This document shows, one piece after another, positions 25,580-38,544 of a DNA stretch of 64,000 bases (the first letter of the stretch is position 1; each line of letters starts with the position of its first letter). The notes under the pieces were generated by a model, which was not told the origin of the DNA, did not search any database, and worked only from the letters and a program-made list of their open reading frames with translations. The DNA lies in contig NC_040022.1 in assembly GCF_000972845.2 (NCBI RefSeq), forward strand, positions 11,767,711-11,831,710, given 5' to 3'. The stretch is from Larimichthys crocea (taxonomy: Eukaryota > Chordata > Actinopteri > Sciaenidae). Both the position numbers and the translations under genes were made by a program.

Positions 25580-28325
25580 GTAAGCACGCCAGCCGGCTGT
25601 GAATGAGGCATAAACCACCGCTTGTTTGTGTGCCTGTGTGTGGTAAGCTAGCGTGCTCCATCCCCGCAGCATCCCGCCGTGTTTTGCTCTCTCTCGCACG
25701 CCGCTCACAGAGCTCACAGGCCGGCCAGACGTTATTATCATCACCGCTGTTATTATTACTCGCTATCACCGGTTGTATGTGAATTATCCCGTGGGGGTAT
25801 ATTCATAAATAAGCTCCCTCTCTCTTAGCTGTAGGAGGGACGACACATGAGAACATACACCCCCCTTTTTTTATATATATATATATTTATATATAAATGT
25901 GTGTGTGTGGTTTGTTTGTGAGGAGAGCACCGCGGCGGCTAACGGCTGCTATCCGGCTAACTGACGCTGAGGCAGGTCAGTTAGCAACCGTTAGCTCGCT
26001 CGTTGCCCCTGGATGCGGCCAGCGCTAGCCCCGCGGAGCAGCGGGACCCAGACTGAGCCCTCCCCGGAGGTAGTGAGGCTATAGAGGGGTGAGGAGCGGG
26101 TGCACAATCTTAAATCAGTCGTTTTGTTTTTTTTGTTTTTCAAGCGAGCAAAATGGCTGAATTTATTGTGCCGACCTTGAAAGTAATAACGAGATGACAT
26201 ATTATTTATAGCAAGCTAACCGTTCAGGTGATGATGTTGCCGCTCGGTAACGTTAGCTCACTCGGTGATGTAACCGGCTGCCTCAATGCTACAAATATTA
26301 GAATTAATTCATCTTCAAGTTAAGGGTTAAAAAAATAAAATAAAATCATCCCGACACATTCACACATTTAATCTGCACTCACACGGGTTTTATTTAACCG
26401 TTACATGCCATTCATGTGTGTGTGTGTGTGTTAGCATCCCTCATTGAAAACAATGGGATCTGTTAGCCACGAGCTAGCAGCAGCAGCAGCAGCCGGAGAT
26501 GCCCAGCGGCCCTCAGTCAGTCCGTCAGTCCGGCATCAGAGAGAGGGAGAGAGAGGCTGCACAATGGGCCTCCGCTGCCAGGGACAGCCTGTCATCACCA
26601 CCAAACACTGAGTGCCATTATTTCACCACAACAAACCACGTGTTTAACCCGGATTAACGGGGCAATAAGGAGTTTTTTTTTGTTTGTTTTGTTTTGTTTT
26701 TGTGGCCCCCTGACCTCATTTGTACCAGGAGCCAAATTTATCAGAGCACCAGTTAAATAGTGAGTTGGTGAATATTTCACAAAACTTCATGGCTAGATGA
26801 GCTAAAATACAATCTGCGACCTTTATCAACTAATCAATTGATAAATTAAACAGCCTATTTTGATCATTAATCATTAATTTTTTTTTTTTAGGATGAAATA
26901 CCAAAAAGCTTCTGAGATGTTTTTTTTTTTTTTTTTTTTAATGCCCAAAAATACAATAAAAAGACATAACCTGAAGCTTCCTGCATGTCTGAGACAACCT
27001 GCAGCATTAAATACTCTTCATGGAAACGCCTGGAAATAGATTAAAATCATTAAATATCATGGAAATGTTGTCCAAGAAATTTTAGTTGTATTTTAGCTCT
27101 TCACACAGATCACAGACACAAACCTGGGTGTGTATTTTGTTTGAAACTTGTAGTGTATATCTGTTTGTCAACATGGTAATGCCAAAAACGGCCACTTGAA
27201 GCTGGCTGCAGAAGTCTCCATAAGCCCTGAGGTTAAAATGTCCAACTTCACAGCTTCATAGCTAATTTCCCCGTTCATCACAGCTGTACTGAAGGTAAAT
27301 TTTCTTAGAACTCGCCTGTTCAAATTATATTAAGGGTTAGCCTCATGTCTGCTGATGATCCATGCCTTTGCTGATTTTTAGATTAGCCAGAAGGCAACAG
27401 AGGCCAAGATGGCCTTATCCACATCCACACATTAAGGTGGTACAGTTGTATATGACAGTATAAAGAATGGACAGAGCCTCAGTGATGTCACCTCTATGTT
27501 TCCGAAACGTTGTTTTGAAGCCATAAATATGCGACACTGGCCAACCGCCACGTTGGCTCTCCTACCTCTGCTGCCTTCCGGCTGATCCAAATATCAGCAA
27601 AGACGTGGATAATCTGCATAACTTTAAGCCTTAATATAATTTGAACAGGTCAGTTATAATCAGCTGTAAACATTTATTTCTGCTGTGAAGTTGGACATTT
27701 TAACATGGGGGACATGTTTAGAGCCAGCCTCAAGTGGATGTTTGGGGAACTGCAGTTTTTGGCACTTTCCACTTGTTCACAATGGTTCTTGACCTCCCCA
27801 ATATGGTGACCATGCAGCTATAAAGCAGCAACATACAGCAGACATCCAGTGAAGATGGCAAAGCTAACAAAAACCTGATTTATTGATCTTCTATCTTTAG
27901 TGGATCAGAACATGTCAGGTATGGAAATGATCTGCAGCTGTTGAGACAAAATGTTTCTGTGTGGTTTTGTGTTTTCCAGGCATTTTTCCTTCTTTCAGTA
28001 CAAGCTCACAAACTAGTGATGCCTCAGTGTTTATTGCCGACCTTACCAGTCATCTTCTGAGTCATATCAGCTGATCTTCAGCCAATACCTGTATTTTTTA
28101 TTTTGTTATATCTATTGGTAAAGCACTATTTTAAAAAGTCTTGGAATACCTTGAAAATAGGCCTTTCAAAGGTGCTACTAAAGTCCTAATTATTATTGTT
28201 CAGTCTTTCAAATTCTGACTCATTTCTTCCTCGATTTGATGAGCTTGTTACTGATAACATCAATGTTAACTTATCAAACAAACAACCTAATATCAGTGTT
28301 AATGTTGGACTGTCTTCCTCTCTAG
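25580..28325 (+). other. fam53c first intron, no gene seen
   Basis: Holds CpG-rich sequence up to about 26070, short TG runs (26414-26431), poly(T) tracts (26879-26888, 26920-26939) and an R1 repeat at 27455-27765. No exon-like frame found. Confidence 0.5.
27455..27765 (+). repeat. Dispersed repeat family R1, copy d
   Basis: Shares 'cataactttaagccttaata', 'taatttgaacaggt', 'tttatttctgctgtgaagtt' and 'agcctcaagtggatgtttgg' with the copy in slbp2 intron 1, same orientation. Confidence 0.65.
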
Positions 28326-28403
28326 GTGCGTTGCCGGGGGCAACAGCTGACTGACAATGTTCTTGTGAGAGTGGGCGGGGCTACCTGGCCCTGAGGTGGT
28401 AAG

Positions 28404-28619
28404 GAGGAGGAGGAGTCTCAGCCCTCAGCCCCTCCCACCCCCCGTTCTCCTCGTGCGACGGACCAAACGGACAGACGCACAAACGGGCGTGGCTCTCCCC
28501 TCCCTCCTCCTCTTCCTCCTCCTCCCCTTTCCTCCCCGTTCTCTCCCCCTCCTCCTCCTCCACTTCTCCCCGTCTCCTCTCCGCCTCCCTCCCCTGTCTC
28601 CCCCCTCGTCCTCTGCCAC
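28404..28619 (+). repeat. Pyrimidine-rich tract in fam53c 5' leader
   Basis: More than 200 bases, overwhelmingly C and T in CTC/TCC units, directly before the fam53c start region. Long open frames on both strands here (Arg/Glu/Gly-rich on the minus strand) are composition artefacts. Confidence 0.75.
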
Positions 28620-28625
28620 CATGCT

Positions 28626-31600
28626 GTGGTCACGCTGCTGGTGGAGAGCCTGAGGAAGCAGAGTCTGGAAGGCGACCCTGCTCAGCCAGGGGACTTCTAC
28701 CTGGTGAGTCTCACCTCCACCTGCAACCTCACCTGCTTTCAGCTCCATGATTCTAGCCAGTAGGCAATGGTGTAACAAAGCAAAGGTGTATCTAAGGATC
28801 GCTGTCTATAAGCCAAGAGCGATGCAAGGCAGAGACCAGCTAGCTAGCTGTAAAGTTAAGCTGGAGTTGGCTGGTGCAGTGCACTATAATGGAGCCAGTG
28901 GTCCAAATAAAATTCAGGAACGTGTATGCCACATTTGTCCAATGAGCAGGATTGAACAGCTATAGAAAACATGTTTGATGCATATAATCATATAGTCTTG
29001 TCTTTGTGTTTCAGTCCCTGCTGGACCCGAAAACCCTCGCAGAGTGCTGGCCACCAGATGGCTTGATGCCTGGTGAGTGTTCAGATTTTATTGTAAATAA
29101 ATTCATCTCACCCTGAAGGATTACCTGTGATTGGCTCTAAATTACACTTTTTTAAAGATGGGAGAGACTTTATTGATCCCACACCGGGGAAATTCACGTT
29201 ACAGCAGTTTTCAATATACAAGGTAGATAAATAAATAGGGGTGTGCTGGTGGTTCATCTGGTAGAGTGAGCTCCTACGTACAAAACGCTGGGTCCTTCCT
29301 GCAGCGACCTGGTTCTGACTCCGGCCTGTGGTCCATGGATGTTTCCTGTGCTATGTGTCATTCTCTATCCTTTGCTCTCCTGTCCACTCTCACAAGTTAA
29401 AAGCCGTTCAGAGTTAGTAGCGAGTTCATTCAGCCACGTCTCTGTGATGCTACACTCTCGTTACTCCCTCTGTAGTCTGGTTAGCGTCTCCATCTTATTG
29501 GGACAAGATCTTACTTCCCCCATGATAACAGGCAGTATTCAAGGTTCGTCTTTCCACAGGCTTTTTTTTTGAACGAGTCATCCGATGTATCATGAAGTAG
29601 TCTGTATAACAGCAAATGGCTAATCAGTAATCTCATAAAGTTGATGTCTTAACTCGGAACAAACAGATTGGTGTCGATAAAGTGCTAAAAGTGTTTAAAG
29701 CTACTGCCAGCTACACAGTGCCATGACAACAGTAACTCCAATTTATTACTTCTGTAATTTAGTATTATTTTATTTAGTAGTATTTCCATACTGGTGCAGT
29801 GGTTGGCACTGTTACCTGACAGAAGGTTCCTTGTTTGAACCTCGGCTGGGCTCTTTCTGTGTGGTGTTTGCATGTTCTCCCTGTGTCTGCGTGTTCTCTC
29901 CAGGTACTCCGGCTTCCTCCCACAGTCCAGAGACATGCACATAAGAGGCTAATTGGTGACTCTAAATTGTCCGTAGGTGTGAATTGTTGTTTGTCTCTAA
30001 GTGCCCTGTGATGAACTGGTGACTTGTCCAGGGTGTATCCCGCTTTTTGGCGAAGTCAGAGAATAAGTCGTTACAGATGATGGATGGTCCTTAGTGTGGG
30101 CAAAAAAACCTATATTTCCCATAATGACAGTAGACAGAAAAACTACAGACTTTTGCGATGATTAAATATCGATGTTACAGAGACTTTGTGTGATGTGTTG
30201 TGATGTCCTCCTCTTTTTTTTCAACATTTGTTTGTCATATCTAACCAAATATATTTTCCTCAAGAGAAAGAAAACATTTTAGGATTCAAAAATTGGCTCA
30301 TAGTGAATAATTTATAGAAATTTGTTAAGAATTTACAGAATTAAGAGCTACTGAGACCACTGGGTTATTGTCTAATTTAGCAGATTCATGTCTGTGAGCT
30401 GAGTTTTGGTTAGATTAAAACAGGATCAGGAGGCTGTTGGATCTCAGATGTATATAAGCAGCTCATCGGCGTAGAGTGACACCAAAATCTTAAAGTGATG
30501 CATTAAAACTCAGCATGACTTGTTCTTCAACTCGTTTTGTGTCCTCTCAGAGAGCAGCTACTGGCAGCTCTGCCCTCCCTCCAAGTCTGGCCTGCAGGGG
30601 GGGTTACTGAGCTCTAGTTTCCCCCCCGGCCCCGTGCCCCTGGTGCCCCCAGATGCTCACCTACAGGAGGGGGGCGACCCCCTGGACGGCAACCCCTCTC
30701 AGCCACAGCAACACCGGCCCCTGGCGCCCAGCACCTCAGCGTCCGAGCTGTCTCTCCCAGGAGCACCGGTGGCCCCTCCTGGCCCCGGGCCCCCTCCTCC
30801 ACCACCTCCGCCCCCTAAACGCCACTGCCGTTCACTGTCGGTGCCCGAGGACCTGTCGCGCTGCCGCTACACCTGGCGGCCCAGTGCTTCGCGGGTCTGG
30901 ACTCCTGTTAGTCGTCAGCAGTGCCACGGTGGAGCTGGGGGAGGTGTCACAGGTGGAGGGGCAGGGACGGGAGGAGGGGGCATAGGGGCAGGTGCGGCGG
31001 GAGGAGGAGCCTGTCCTCTCCGCGCTCCTAGCTCCTCCCTGAACTCGTCACTGCACTCCTCATCCAGCCCCACGTTCTTCAGCCTGGCACTGTCCCCAGA
31101 CTCTCCGCTACCCTGGAGCTTCCCCTGGGACCCCAGCGAGGCAGCGGCGGGGGGAGGAGCCTGCTGCTGCTTCTTCCCCTCGCCTTCCTCCTGCTCCTCC
31201 TCGCCCTCACCCCTCCACCCACCTCCCCCTCCTCAGAGGCGTTTCTCCCTCTCTCCCGTGCTCATCAGAGACTCGGCGGCCTCCACGTTCCTGCCTCCGC
31301 CTCCTGTGCCAAGCCAACAAGCAGTGGCGCCTCCGCCAGGCTGCTCGACCGTAGCTGGAGCTGCCCGGGGAGGCCCAGTGCCCGCCTCGCCCTCCTCGGC
31401 CTGCAGCACGCCCTCGTCTTTGCGCCGCAGCCTACCACCACAGCTGCCACGCTGTCACTCGCAGCCCTGCGACCTGCTGCTGTTAAAACCAGGTCTGAAG
31501 AGACGCCGCGACCCTGACAGACCCTGCGCCCGACCTGTCCTCGACTTCACCAAGATGACCCAGGTACTGGGTTTTAATGTTTTATTCTGCTAACTAATGT

Positions 31601-31935
31601 CAGAGTTCTGTGTTTCTTACTTCTTGACATTTCTCCTGTCGTCCCTGCAGACCCGCAGCATCGACCCGCAGTGTCTGGAGCGTGGCGGCAGGCTGGCCTG
31701 CGGCGGTGACGTCTGCATAGGCATGGAGGCCTTCATGGGTGACTTCAGGGGCTCCTGCTCACCGGCAGAGTGCCTGGGCAGGACCAGCATTGGGCCGCTG
31801 AGCGAGAGCGACGAGGAGTGCCGCGAGGACGATGACGATGGGGAGGAGGAAGCTGAGGAGCGCGAGGCGGCGCAGCAGGCGGTGTTTGAGAGAGATTGTA
31901 CAGAACTCGACTTGAACTTAATAGAAGAAAACTGA
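28626..31935 (+). CDS. fam53c: FAM53C-like protein; start codon uncertain
   Basis: FAM53 proteins are disordered, mainly nuclear regulators; FAM53B (Simplet) aids beta-catenin nuclear import. Coding exons: 28626-28703 (inside an exon beginning 28326), 29015-29072, 30551-31563 and 31651-31935; phases join, giving 477 codons from 28626. Family marks, numbered from 28626: VTLLVESLRKQSLEG at the start; a proline run then KRHCRSLSVPEDLSR near 135-149; WRPSASRVWTPV; QRRFSLSPVL; CHSQPCDLLLLKPGLKRRR (basic nuclear signal); LDFTKMTQ; and the C-terminus ELDLNLIEEN, nearly the same as in FAM53C. Very rich in Pro, Ser and Gly, longer than the roughly 390 residues of the human protein. Oddity: the codon where FAM53C has its initiator Met is GTG, and no in-frame ATG lies upstream in this exon. 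The only nearby ATG (28621), in an excellent Kozak context, is out of frame and opens a 10-codon frame. Confidence 0.92.
28765..28880 (+). repeat. Dispersed repeat R3 (pair with 6320-6420)
   Basis: Shares 'aaaggtgtaactaacgatc / aaaggtgtatctaaggatc', 'aagccaagagcgatgcaagg' and the following 'ctagctaactgta' block with 6322-6400. One copy is in fam53c, the other in lcp2. Confidence 0.6.
29238..29330 (+). mobile_element. tRNA-derived SINE
   Basis: A box-like 'tggttcatctggtagagtg' is followed 50 bases later by 'ggttctgactcc', a near-match to the B box GGTTCGANTCC. The 3' part continues with 'tgtcattctctatcc', common in teleost SINEs. In fam53c intron 2, next to a retroposon-like 'actttattgatccc' tail at 29168. 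Confidence 0.6.
29790..30080 (+). mobile_element. Common teleost interspersed repeat
   Basis: Contains in order 'gcagtggttggcactgttac', 'tttgcatgttctccctgtgt', 'tactccggcttcctcccaca', 'gtccagagacatgcac', 'ggtgactctaaattgtccg' and 'gtccagggtgtatcccgc'. I know this order from very many fish sequences, but I cannot name the class. No coding capacity. Confidence 0.7.
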
Positions 31936-34870
31936 CGCATTTGTAAATGGAAGGCTGTTTTCTTTTTCAGTTCTTTTAATTTAGTTTTATTTTGATCTGA
32001 TCCCCTTCGCCCCGCTAACGGAGCGCCCCCTCTTCTCTTCCTGGACCACCATCATCTCAACACTCTGCGCCTCCTTGCCACCAATCAGCAAGGCTCTCAG
32101 GAACAACACCCTCTCTCATTGGATGAGCTGGGGTAAACGAAGCTGATTGACGACAACAGTGATGATCTGACTACCACCGGTAAAGACTCAGTGCTGTGGC
32201 TTCACTTGGAAACCTCCTGGCTGCTTTTTTAAACACTTCTGAGGTTGGAAAGCTGTTTTTATTTTAAAGTGAGTCACATGTTATGAGAGGAAATCTCGCA
32301 TTCAGCATCTGACCTTCAGTTACCTCCAAACACCTGCACCTAGTTTCAGGCTAACACGCCAACAGGTATCTGAAGCCCAGATGCATGATGAGTTTTCCCA
32401 CTTCAGTGACTGGACTTAGACTGTCCAGGCGTCCAGGTGTCTTCCAACTTGCAGCTGCTGAGTCTCTGTGTAATCACACTACAGTCTGATGAGGCCGGCG
32501 CCGCACTGTGGCACCAACCTGAAACGGCATCACCTCGCCACCATCACAGTTTCCTACACTACAACACAAACCGAGACACCAGATCTCTTCAGTTAAACAA
32601 CATTTAAAAGGACACAGCACTAAACCATCTTTAGTCGTAAATGTTACATAAAACTCAAAGTACAATATTTACAAAGTGAGACTTGCCCTTAAATTCCACT
32701 GGGCATGGATGTGACACATTCAGTGTGCACCACGGAGTCTCAGATTTAGAAGCTGCCTCGATATCGAGAGTGCCTTGACCCGAATCGATAATCTTTCATG
32801 GGCAAGTTTATTGTTCAGAGTCTGGTGTCGCATCAAAGAAACAAGAAACACATAGACTGAAACACACATACCATGTCATCACAGTCATGTGACCTCAGCG
32901 TGGTGATGCGTTTAGGCTTGCTGTTGCTTTGAGGTGTCGTCCCATCAGACTTCACTGAGGGCAGGTAGCCACTGATGCTGTTGTTCACCTGAGTGTTCAC
33001 ACATTCCTGTCACACACCTGTCAAACACTACACACACTCCTACTCATCCACTCACCCTGTGTGTGTGTGTGTGTGTGTGTCTGTCTGTAACCATGAACCC
33101 TCCTGGTGGTCATGTGACTTGTGTCTAGATTGAATCCGGATTGAGTCCTGATACAGTTAATCCACATCAACACTGAAGCTGTGTTAATCTTCCTTTCTAA
33201 ACTCACACTAGCCACCTTTAAAAACTGCATTACTAGGCGCTGCAGATAGCGCTGTGATCTAGTGTCATCGTCGACCTTCCAGTGGACACGGTCTTGACCC
33301 GGGACCGAACACAACCTCCGAAACAAGCCATGGCCAATCTTCAGTAGTGGTTATCTACTTACTACCAAGTCGTTAAGTTTTTAGTGAGGCCGAGCTTTAG
33401 AATAACAAACTGCAAGAATAAAAGGATGCAGATGTGACAACATGTAAAATGCTCACCCAGTAATATTTTTTGTAGAGTTCTCTACAGTTTATCATTGTTT
33501 AAATGCAGCCACGTTGGGAATTTTAGTTCACTAATCTTTTGACAGTCTGATCGTTGATTATTCAGACATTGTGACCTCAAACTAAACGTGAAACAACAGC
33601 AGATACTGTGTGCTGAATGCGTACATGTCGGTCTGAATTGTGATTGGTTAGTGAGCTTTTTTGACACTAGTGCTTATACAATGTCTCAGTTCCAGTTATT
33701 GTATCAGTGCTACAACACACGTTATTAAAAAATGAATCGGAACAAGTTATCAAATGTTAAATTAAAATTACGGCACAGTCTGAATGCCGAATAATGCCAA
33801 TAACATTACGAATGTGGCCACACAGAAGTGGCTGAATCGAATTTCAATCTGGATCTGATCTTGATGAAAATGCACAGAACCACCAGGTGTGCTGTTGTTG
33901 GGGAAGTCGACTCAAAACACTTGTAGGTTATGATGTGACATTTAGTTTTCCTCCAAATTTCCCAGAACAAAAACTGCACGTTTGAGGTCTGAACCTTTTT
34001 TACAGTATTTCACTGAGCGTCCATGTTGTTGTTGACAGCTGCATAAAGGACCACACGGCTTGTTTTTACATATTTTAGCTTTTGTACTGAACATTCCTCA
34101 TGTTAAATTCTCCATCGGGTTTCAGATTGATTTGTGTTCTTTCAGGCAGCCATTTTGTTTGAGATAATTTCTGTGAAAATCAACGTGCAGTGACATAATC
34201 CATCACAGTCAGCGTTTGGGAGGTTTTCTTTTACTTTTGGACAAAGTTATTAAGTTAAAAAAAAAAAAAAAATGTCCCAGAGTCAGCTGGCGAAAAATAA
34301 TCAAAGAGCGACGTTAGAAACGCAAAGCCAAAAGACAATCACCAAGTAAACGGCAACATTAAAAAAAGATGATGTTTGAAAGAGGTAATGTGTGTTTGGT
34401 CATTTGAGTTCAGCAGATGATCTCAGATGTTAAAATTTCCCTGAAAGCAACAAAAAGGGGAAAGAGTTAAAAAACAAAAATAAACAAGTGTTTGACTAAA
34501 AAGTGTTTATTTGTTGACTGTGATGGATTATTGTCATTTTATTATGGCAACGTTACTGTTAAATTTTCAGTTGTTTTAAACACAACAGCAGTGAAAGATG
34601 AGATTGTTGTTGTGTTATCAAGTCTGTTGCAGTCTGGATGTCCAAGGGTTTAAAACGTCTGTTTGATGTGTGAGTGAAAAATGCAAACTTTCAAGTTTGA
34701 GTATTTATTCTTTTTCTGTCTGTCACTTTTCATCTGTCACATTGTATTATTGATATTGAACTGACAAACGTCCTGCTGGTGACTCTGATTTAGCGCTCAT
34801 GAAGGAACAGTTTGACACATTTTGTGTGATGTTCAGGTGTTGGATATCAGCCTCCTGGTTTTGTGTTATC
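31936..34870 (+). other. fam53c 3' UTR and flank
   Basis: No gene seen. Contains a (GT)n run at 33061-33082 and a poly(A) tract at 34258-34273. The fam53c transcript end cannot be fixed: several weak signals exist and AATAAA at about 36696 is the clearest downstream one. Confidence 0.4.
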
Positions 34871-34877
34871 TGGAAGC

Positions 34878-35340
34878 TGGAGTCAGCATGTGGTTAGCCA
34901 AGCTTAGCATAAAAAAATGGGACCACAAGGGTCTACCAGAGGTTTGGCATTTACTTAATGTTTCAACCGTGATTCTGAGCAACCAAAAGGGGACAAACGG
35001 TTCACCAACCTCTGACATGTTATTCCGAGTCAGACATATTACATTTCTGACGGTGATGATTGGCCATTGGCAACAACAACAGCGACAACCTCTGAGTTAG
35101 CTGAAAATGGCAAGTTACCCTAAAGGTATGAACTAAAACAAGCTAGCAGCTGTTCACCCCCGACAGTATTTTGCAAAGATGCCGTCACTGCTTCATGTCC
35201 GACCGTCCTTTATTGTGTTCAGATTACACAGATGAAATCCAGTGTGTTTAAGAAGCTCTGGAGCTCTTTAGCAGATTTATTTTTGAACTATGGGCAGCAC
35301 CAGTCTTTATGCTAAGCTAGGCTAACCACATCTGACTCCA
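34878..35340. mobile_element. Inverted-repeat element (MITE-like)
   Basis: The left end reads 'ggagtcagcatgtggttagc', then 'caagcttagcataaa'. The right end, read backwards, is 'tggagtcagatgtggttagc', then 'ctagcttagcataaa'. About 35-base inverted ends enclose about 460 bases without coding potential. The target duplication was not resolved. Confidence 0.6.
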
Positions 35341-35599
35341 TTTTTGTATTTAACACACAGACGTGATACTGATCTCCGTCTGAAGATCTCACTGCTAGAG
35401 GAAAAAGAACAATGTTGCACTACTCCTTTTAAGGTGAAGTAAAAGTTTGCTATAAGCTAGTTTGTTAGCATCTGCTGTAAAAATTCAAACTTGGTGACTA
35501 AATTTAACAGGTCAGTTCACTCAAATTTAGAAATTTTACAAAATAATTGAAAATGAAAAATTACATTTAAACAGTAATCTGTCCAGAAATGTCTCTTTA

Positions 35600-35959
35600 A
35601 CACAGGTACACACACACATATAGTGTCCCCGTAACACACAGGTACACACACACACACACACACACACTCTGTGTTCCCGTAACACACAGGTACACACACA
35701 GACATACAGTGTCCCCGTAACACACAGGTACACGCACACACACATACAGTGTCCCCGTAACACACAGGTACACACACACATACAGTGTCCCCGTAACACA
35801 CAGGTACACACACACTGTGTCCCCGTAACACACAGGTACACACACACACACACACACTGTGTTCCCGTAACACACAGGTACACACACACACACACACAGA
35901 CTGTGTTCCCGTAACACACAGGTACACACACACACACACACACTGTGTCCCCGTAACAC

Positions 35960-36004
<45 letters not shown>

Positions 36005-36085
36005 GTACCCTGTAACACACGGGTACACACCACACACAGTGTCCCTGTAACACACAGGTACACACACACACACTGTGTTCCTGTG
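35600..36085. repeat. Minisatellite with embedded (CA)n
   Basis: About a dozen units of 'gtgtccccgtaacacacagg' followed by 'tacacacaca' with a CA run of variable length (units about 35-60 bases). Long Val/Cys-rich frames on the minus strand are artefacts of it. Confidence 0.9.
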
Positions 36086-38082
36086 ACTGGGGTTGTAGTG
36101 GTAAATACAGAGGTGGACATCCTTTGGATACACTGTAGTTTACTTGTGTTTACTCCCACTACGCCCCCTGCTTGTGACACACATACACTAAGTGTTCCCA
36201 TAACATTTACATTTTAGACACACACACACACACCTCCACCCACCCTCCTGGTTTGCCGTTTTGTTTCCGTTGATCGCTCCATAACAACCTAACATAAGCC
36301 TTAACTGAACATATTCTATTATTCTGTAAATCAAAACATTAAAAAGAAAAAAAAGGAAAAGTCAAAAACTAACGGAGAAGAAAAAGAAATGTGTACTGTA
36401 GCTGTTAAATTTTTAGTCCCTCTGTTCATTATTTTCTGCTGTTTTTTCTTAATATTTCTAATCTGATGTCTGAGCGTGACGAGGTGACGGCAATGACACC
36501 TCACCGAGGTGTCTGCAAATGAAAAAAAAAAAAAAAAGCTTCAGGACGGAGGAGGAGCTGTAAACTGAGGAGCAGTCGTGTACAAAGTTAGCTGAGAGAC
36601 TCGGACATCTCTTGTCTTTTAGAAATGTTTTTTATTGTATGTGATTTAAAAAAACGAACAATGACAACATGGCAATTTGAAAAGCAGTTTGTGAATAAAT
36701 TAAGTTTATTGAGAATTATTTTACAAAGAAAGGGAAAACTGGTGTCCTGTGTTTATTGTCATCACTCCCATCAAGTTCATTTAACATTTTGGAAAAATAT
36801 TTAATATATCTATACACTCACAATTAAAGGGACACACCGCTGATTTTGTATGATTCAAACCACAGGATTGGTAGCTGCTGTCAGTCTTATTGATTGATAG
36901 GAATTTTTAATATAGAGATTAACAGCAACTGAATAAGTTATTAATATTTCTAATGCCTTTAAGAGGTTGTTTGCATCGGTTAATGCACATATTTATAGAT
37001 AGAGAAACCTTAACTTAATCGAGGGTAAACAGATTGAGAACAAAGCTTGGTGCCCTGCAAATACACTGAGATCAGCTGCTCAAAAGAAGTGTAAAATTAG
37101 CATTGATGTACATAACAAATGCAACACAAATATATGATAAAAGCAGTAAAACAAATACATTTAACAGGAACAAGCATCCCCACTGAGAAAGAAAGGGGAA
37201 TACTTTATTATTTTACACTACTAGATACTTTATGCTTTTAGATGCTTGAAATGTCCAAAGTTCAGAATCTTATTCCACTTATTGAGAGATAGCATCAATG
37301 GGCAGCAGCATAAGTTGTAAATTAAGCTTTTGTCTATCTAGTTACCCAGGTATTTATGACATTGTGCATTCTTAGTTTGAGACAAACTGTCAGTGCTGAG
37401 GATTAGAAGATTTTTATTTGGGATCTTGTGAATAGCATGTAATTCTACTTTTACTCCGGGCCTTTAAATATGCAAAGATCTGACAGAGTAAATAACTGTA
37501 ATCAGCATAGTAACAAATACAGCTGTTCCTTATCAGTTAGCCCAGGTCATTTATATACAATATAAACAGGATAGGACTGAATATTAAGGCCTGCCCCTTT
37601 AGTAACCTCTATGAATCAAGATTGATGACTGCCAACTTATGCTTGAGTTCTGCTAGTTTTATCTTTAGTTATGATGTTTACTGTCTAAAAGTGGGAATAA
37701 AGATATAATTTTATGTGGGAAGAAAGTCGAGATTTTAGAATACAGCTGCAACTTTATGACATAAAGTCCAAGAGAATTAAGTACCTTTTTTTTTTTTTTT
37801 TTAAGTTTACACTTTTAGTTTTTTTTGTTTTACTTTTATCAGAATCTAGTTTCTTTAAACAAAACTCCAAATTGTAATACAATTTGGAGTTTGAAAACAG
37901 AATAAGGGATATGAGAATATAAAGACATGAGAAGTCATTATGGTTTAACTACCTGTTCAACTTTAATTTATTAACAGACACAGTCTAGTCTGTCAGAAAA
38001 CAAACAAAATGACTTGTAATATAGTGCACATTACAATAATAAATAAATTATGCTCACAGAAACAACACATTTTTGGTTTAAC

Positions 38083-38117
<35 letters not shown>

Positions 38118-38400
38118 ATATATATCATAGCATTTTATTGAACGAGAATAGTTACATTAATAAACTTTACTGCAGTTACATAGGATATAAGATAGTTAGA
38201 AGCATGCAGCTAAATAATAGAGAATATTAATGTTTGAAAGATATAATACAGAACGTCACTATGCTACATTATCAGGTAGTAATGAAAACATGAGTCTAAT
38301 ATGAGAATGTTGACATTAAAATTATGAGGAGAAAAAAAAAAGAGTCCGTATTCTCCATCCTGAATGTTGATGACTAAAATAACTCAAACTTTACTCTGAG
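36086..38400. other. Intergenic between fam53c and hsp30-like gene
   Basis: AT-rich, no exon-like frame. Holds a poly(T) run at 37786-37802 and a (TA)n(GA)n tract at 38084-38118. An AATAAA at about 36696 may end the fam53c transcript. Confidence 0.45.
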
Positions 38401-38544
38401 ACATTCAAAATATCACATGAGAAGTTTATTATAAAGAGTTAATTGTTAAAAGTGCAAGTAAAGAATATGAGCTTCATGTTCCCGCCGTCCATCAGATATA
38501 ATAAAACCACACTGAAACAACAAAGTGTAAACACATCAGATTGT

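Noticed and set aside
28425..28778. Arg/Glu/Gly-rich minus-strand frame of 117 codons
   Set aside because: Arises from the pyrimidine tract opposite; it overlaps fam53c coding sequence and has no family match.
35517..36201. Long Cys/Val-rich frames on the minus strand
   Set aside because: By-products of the CA-rich minisatellite; the same in all three frames.
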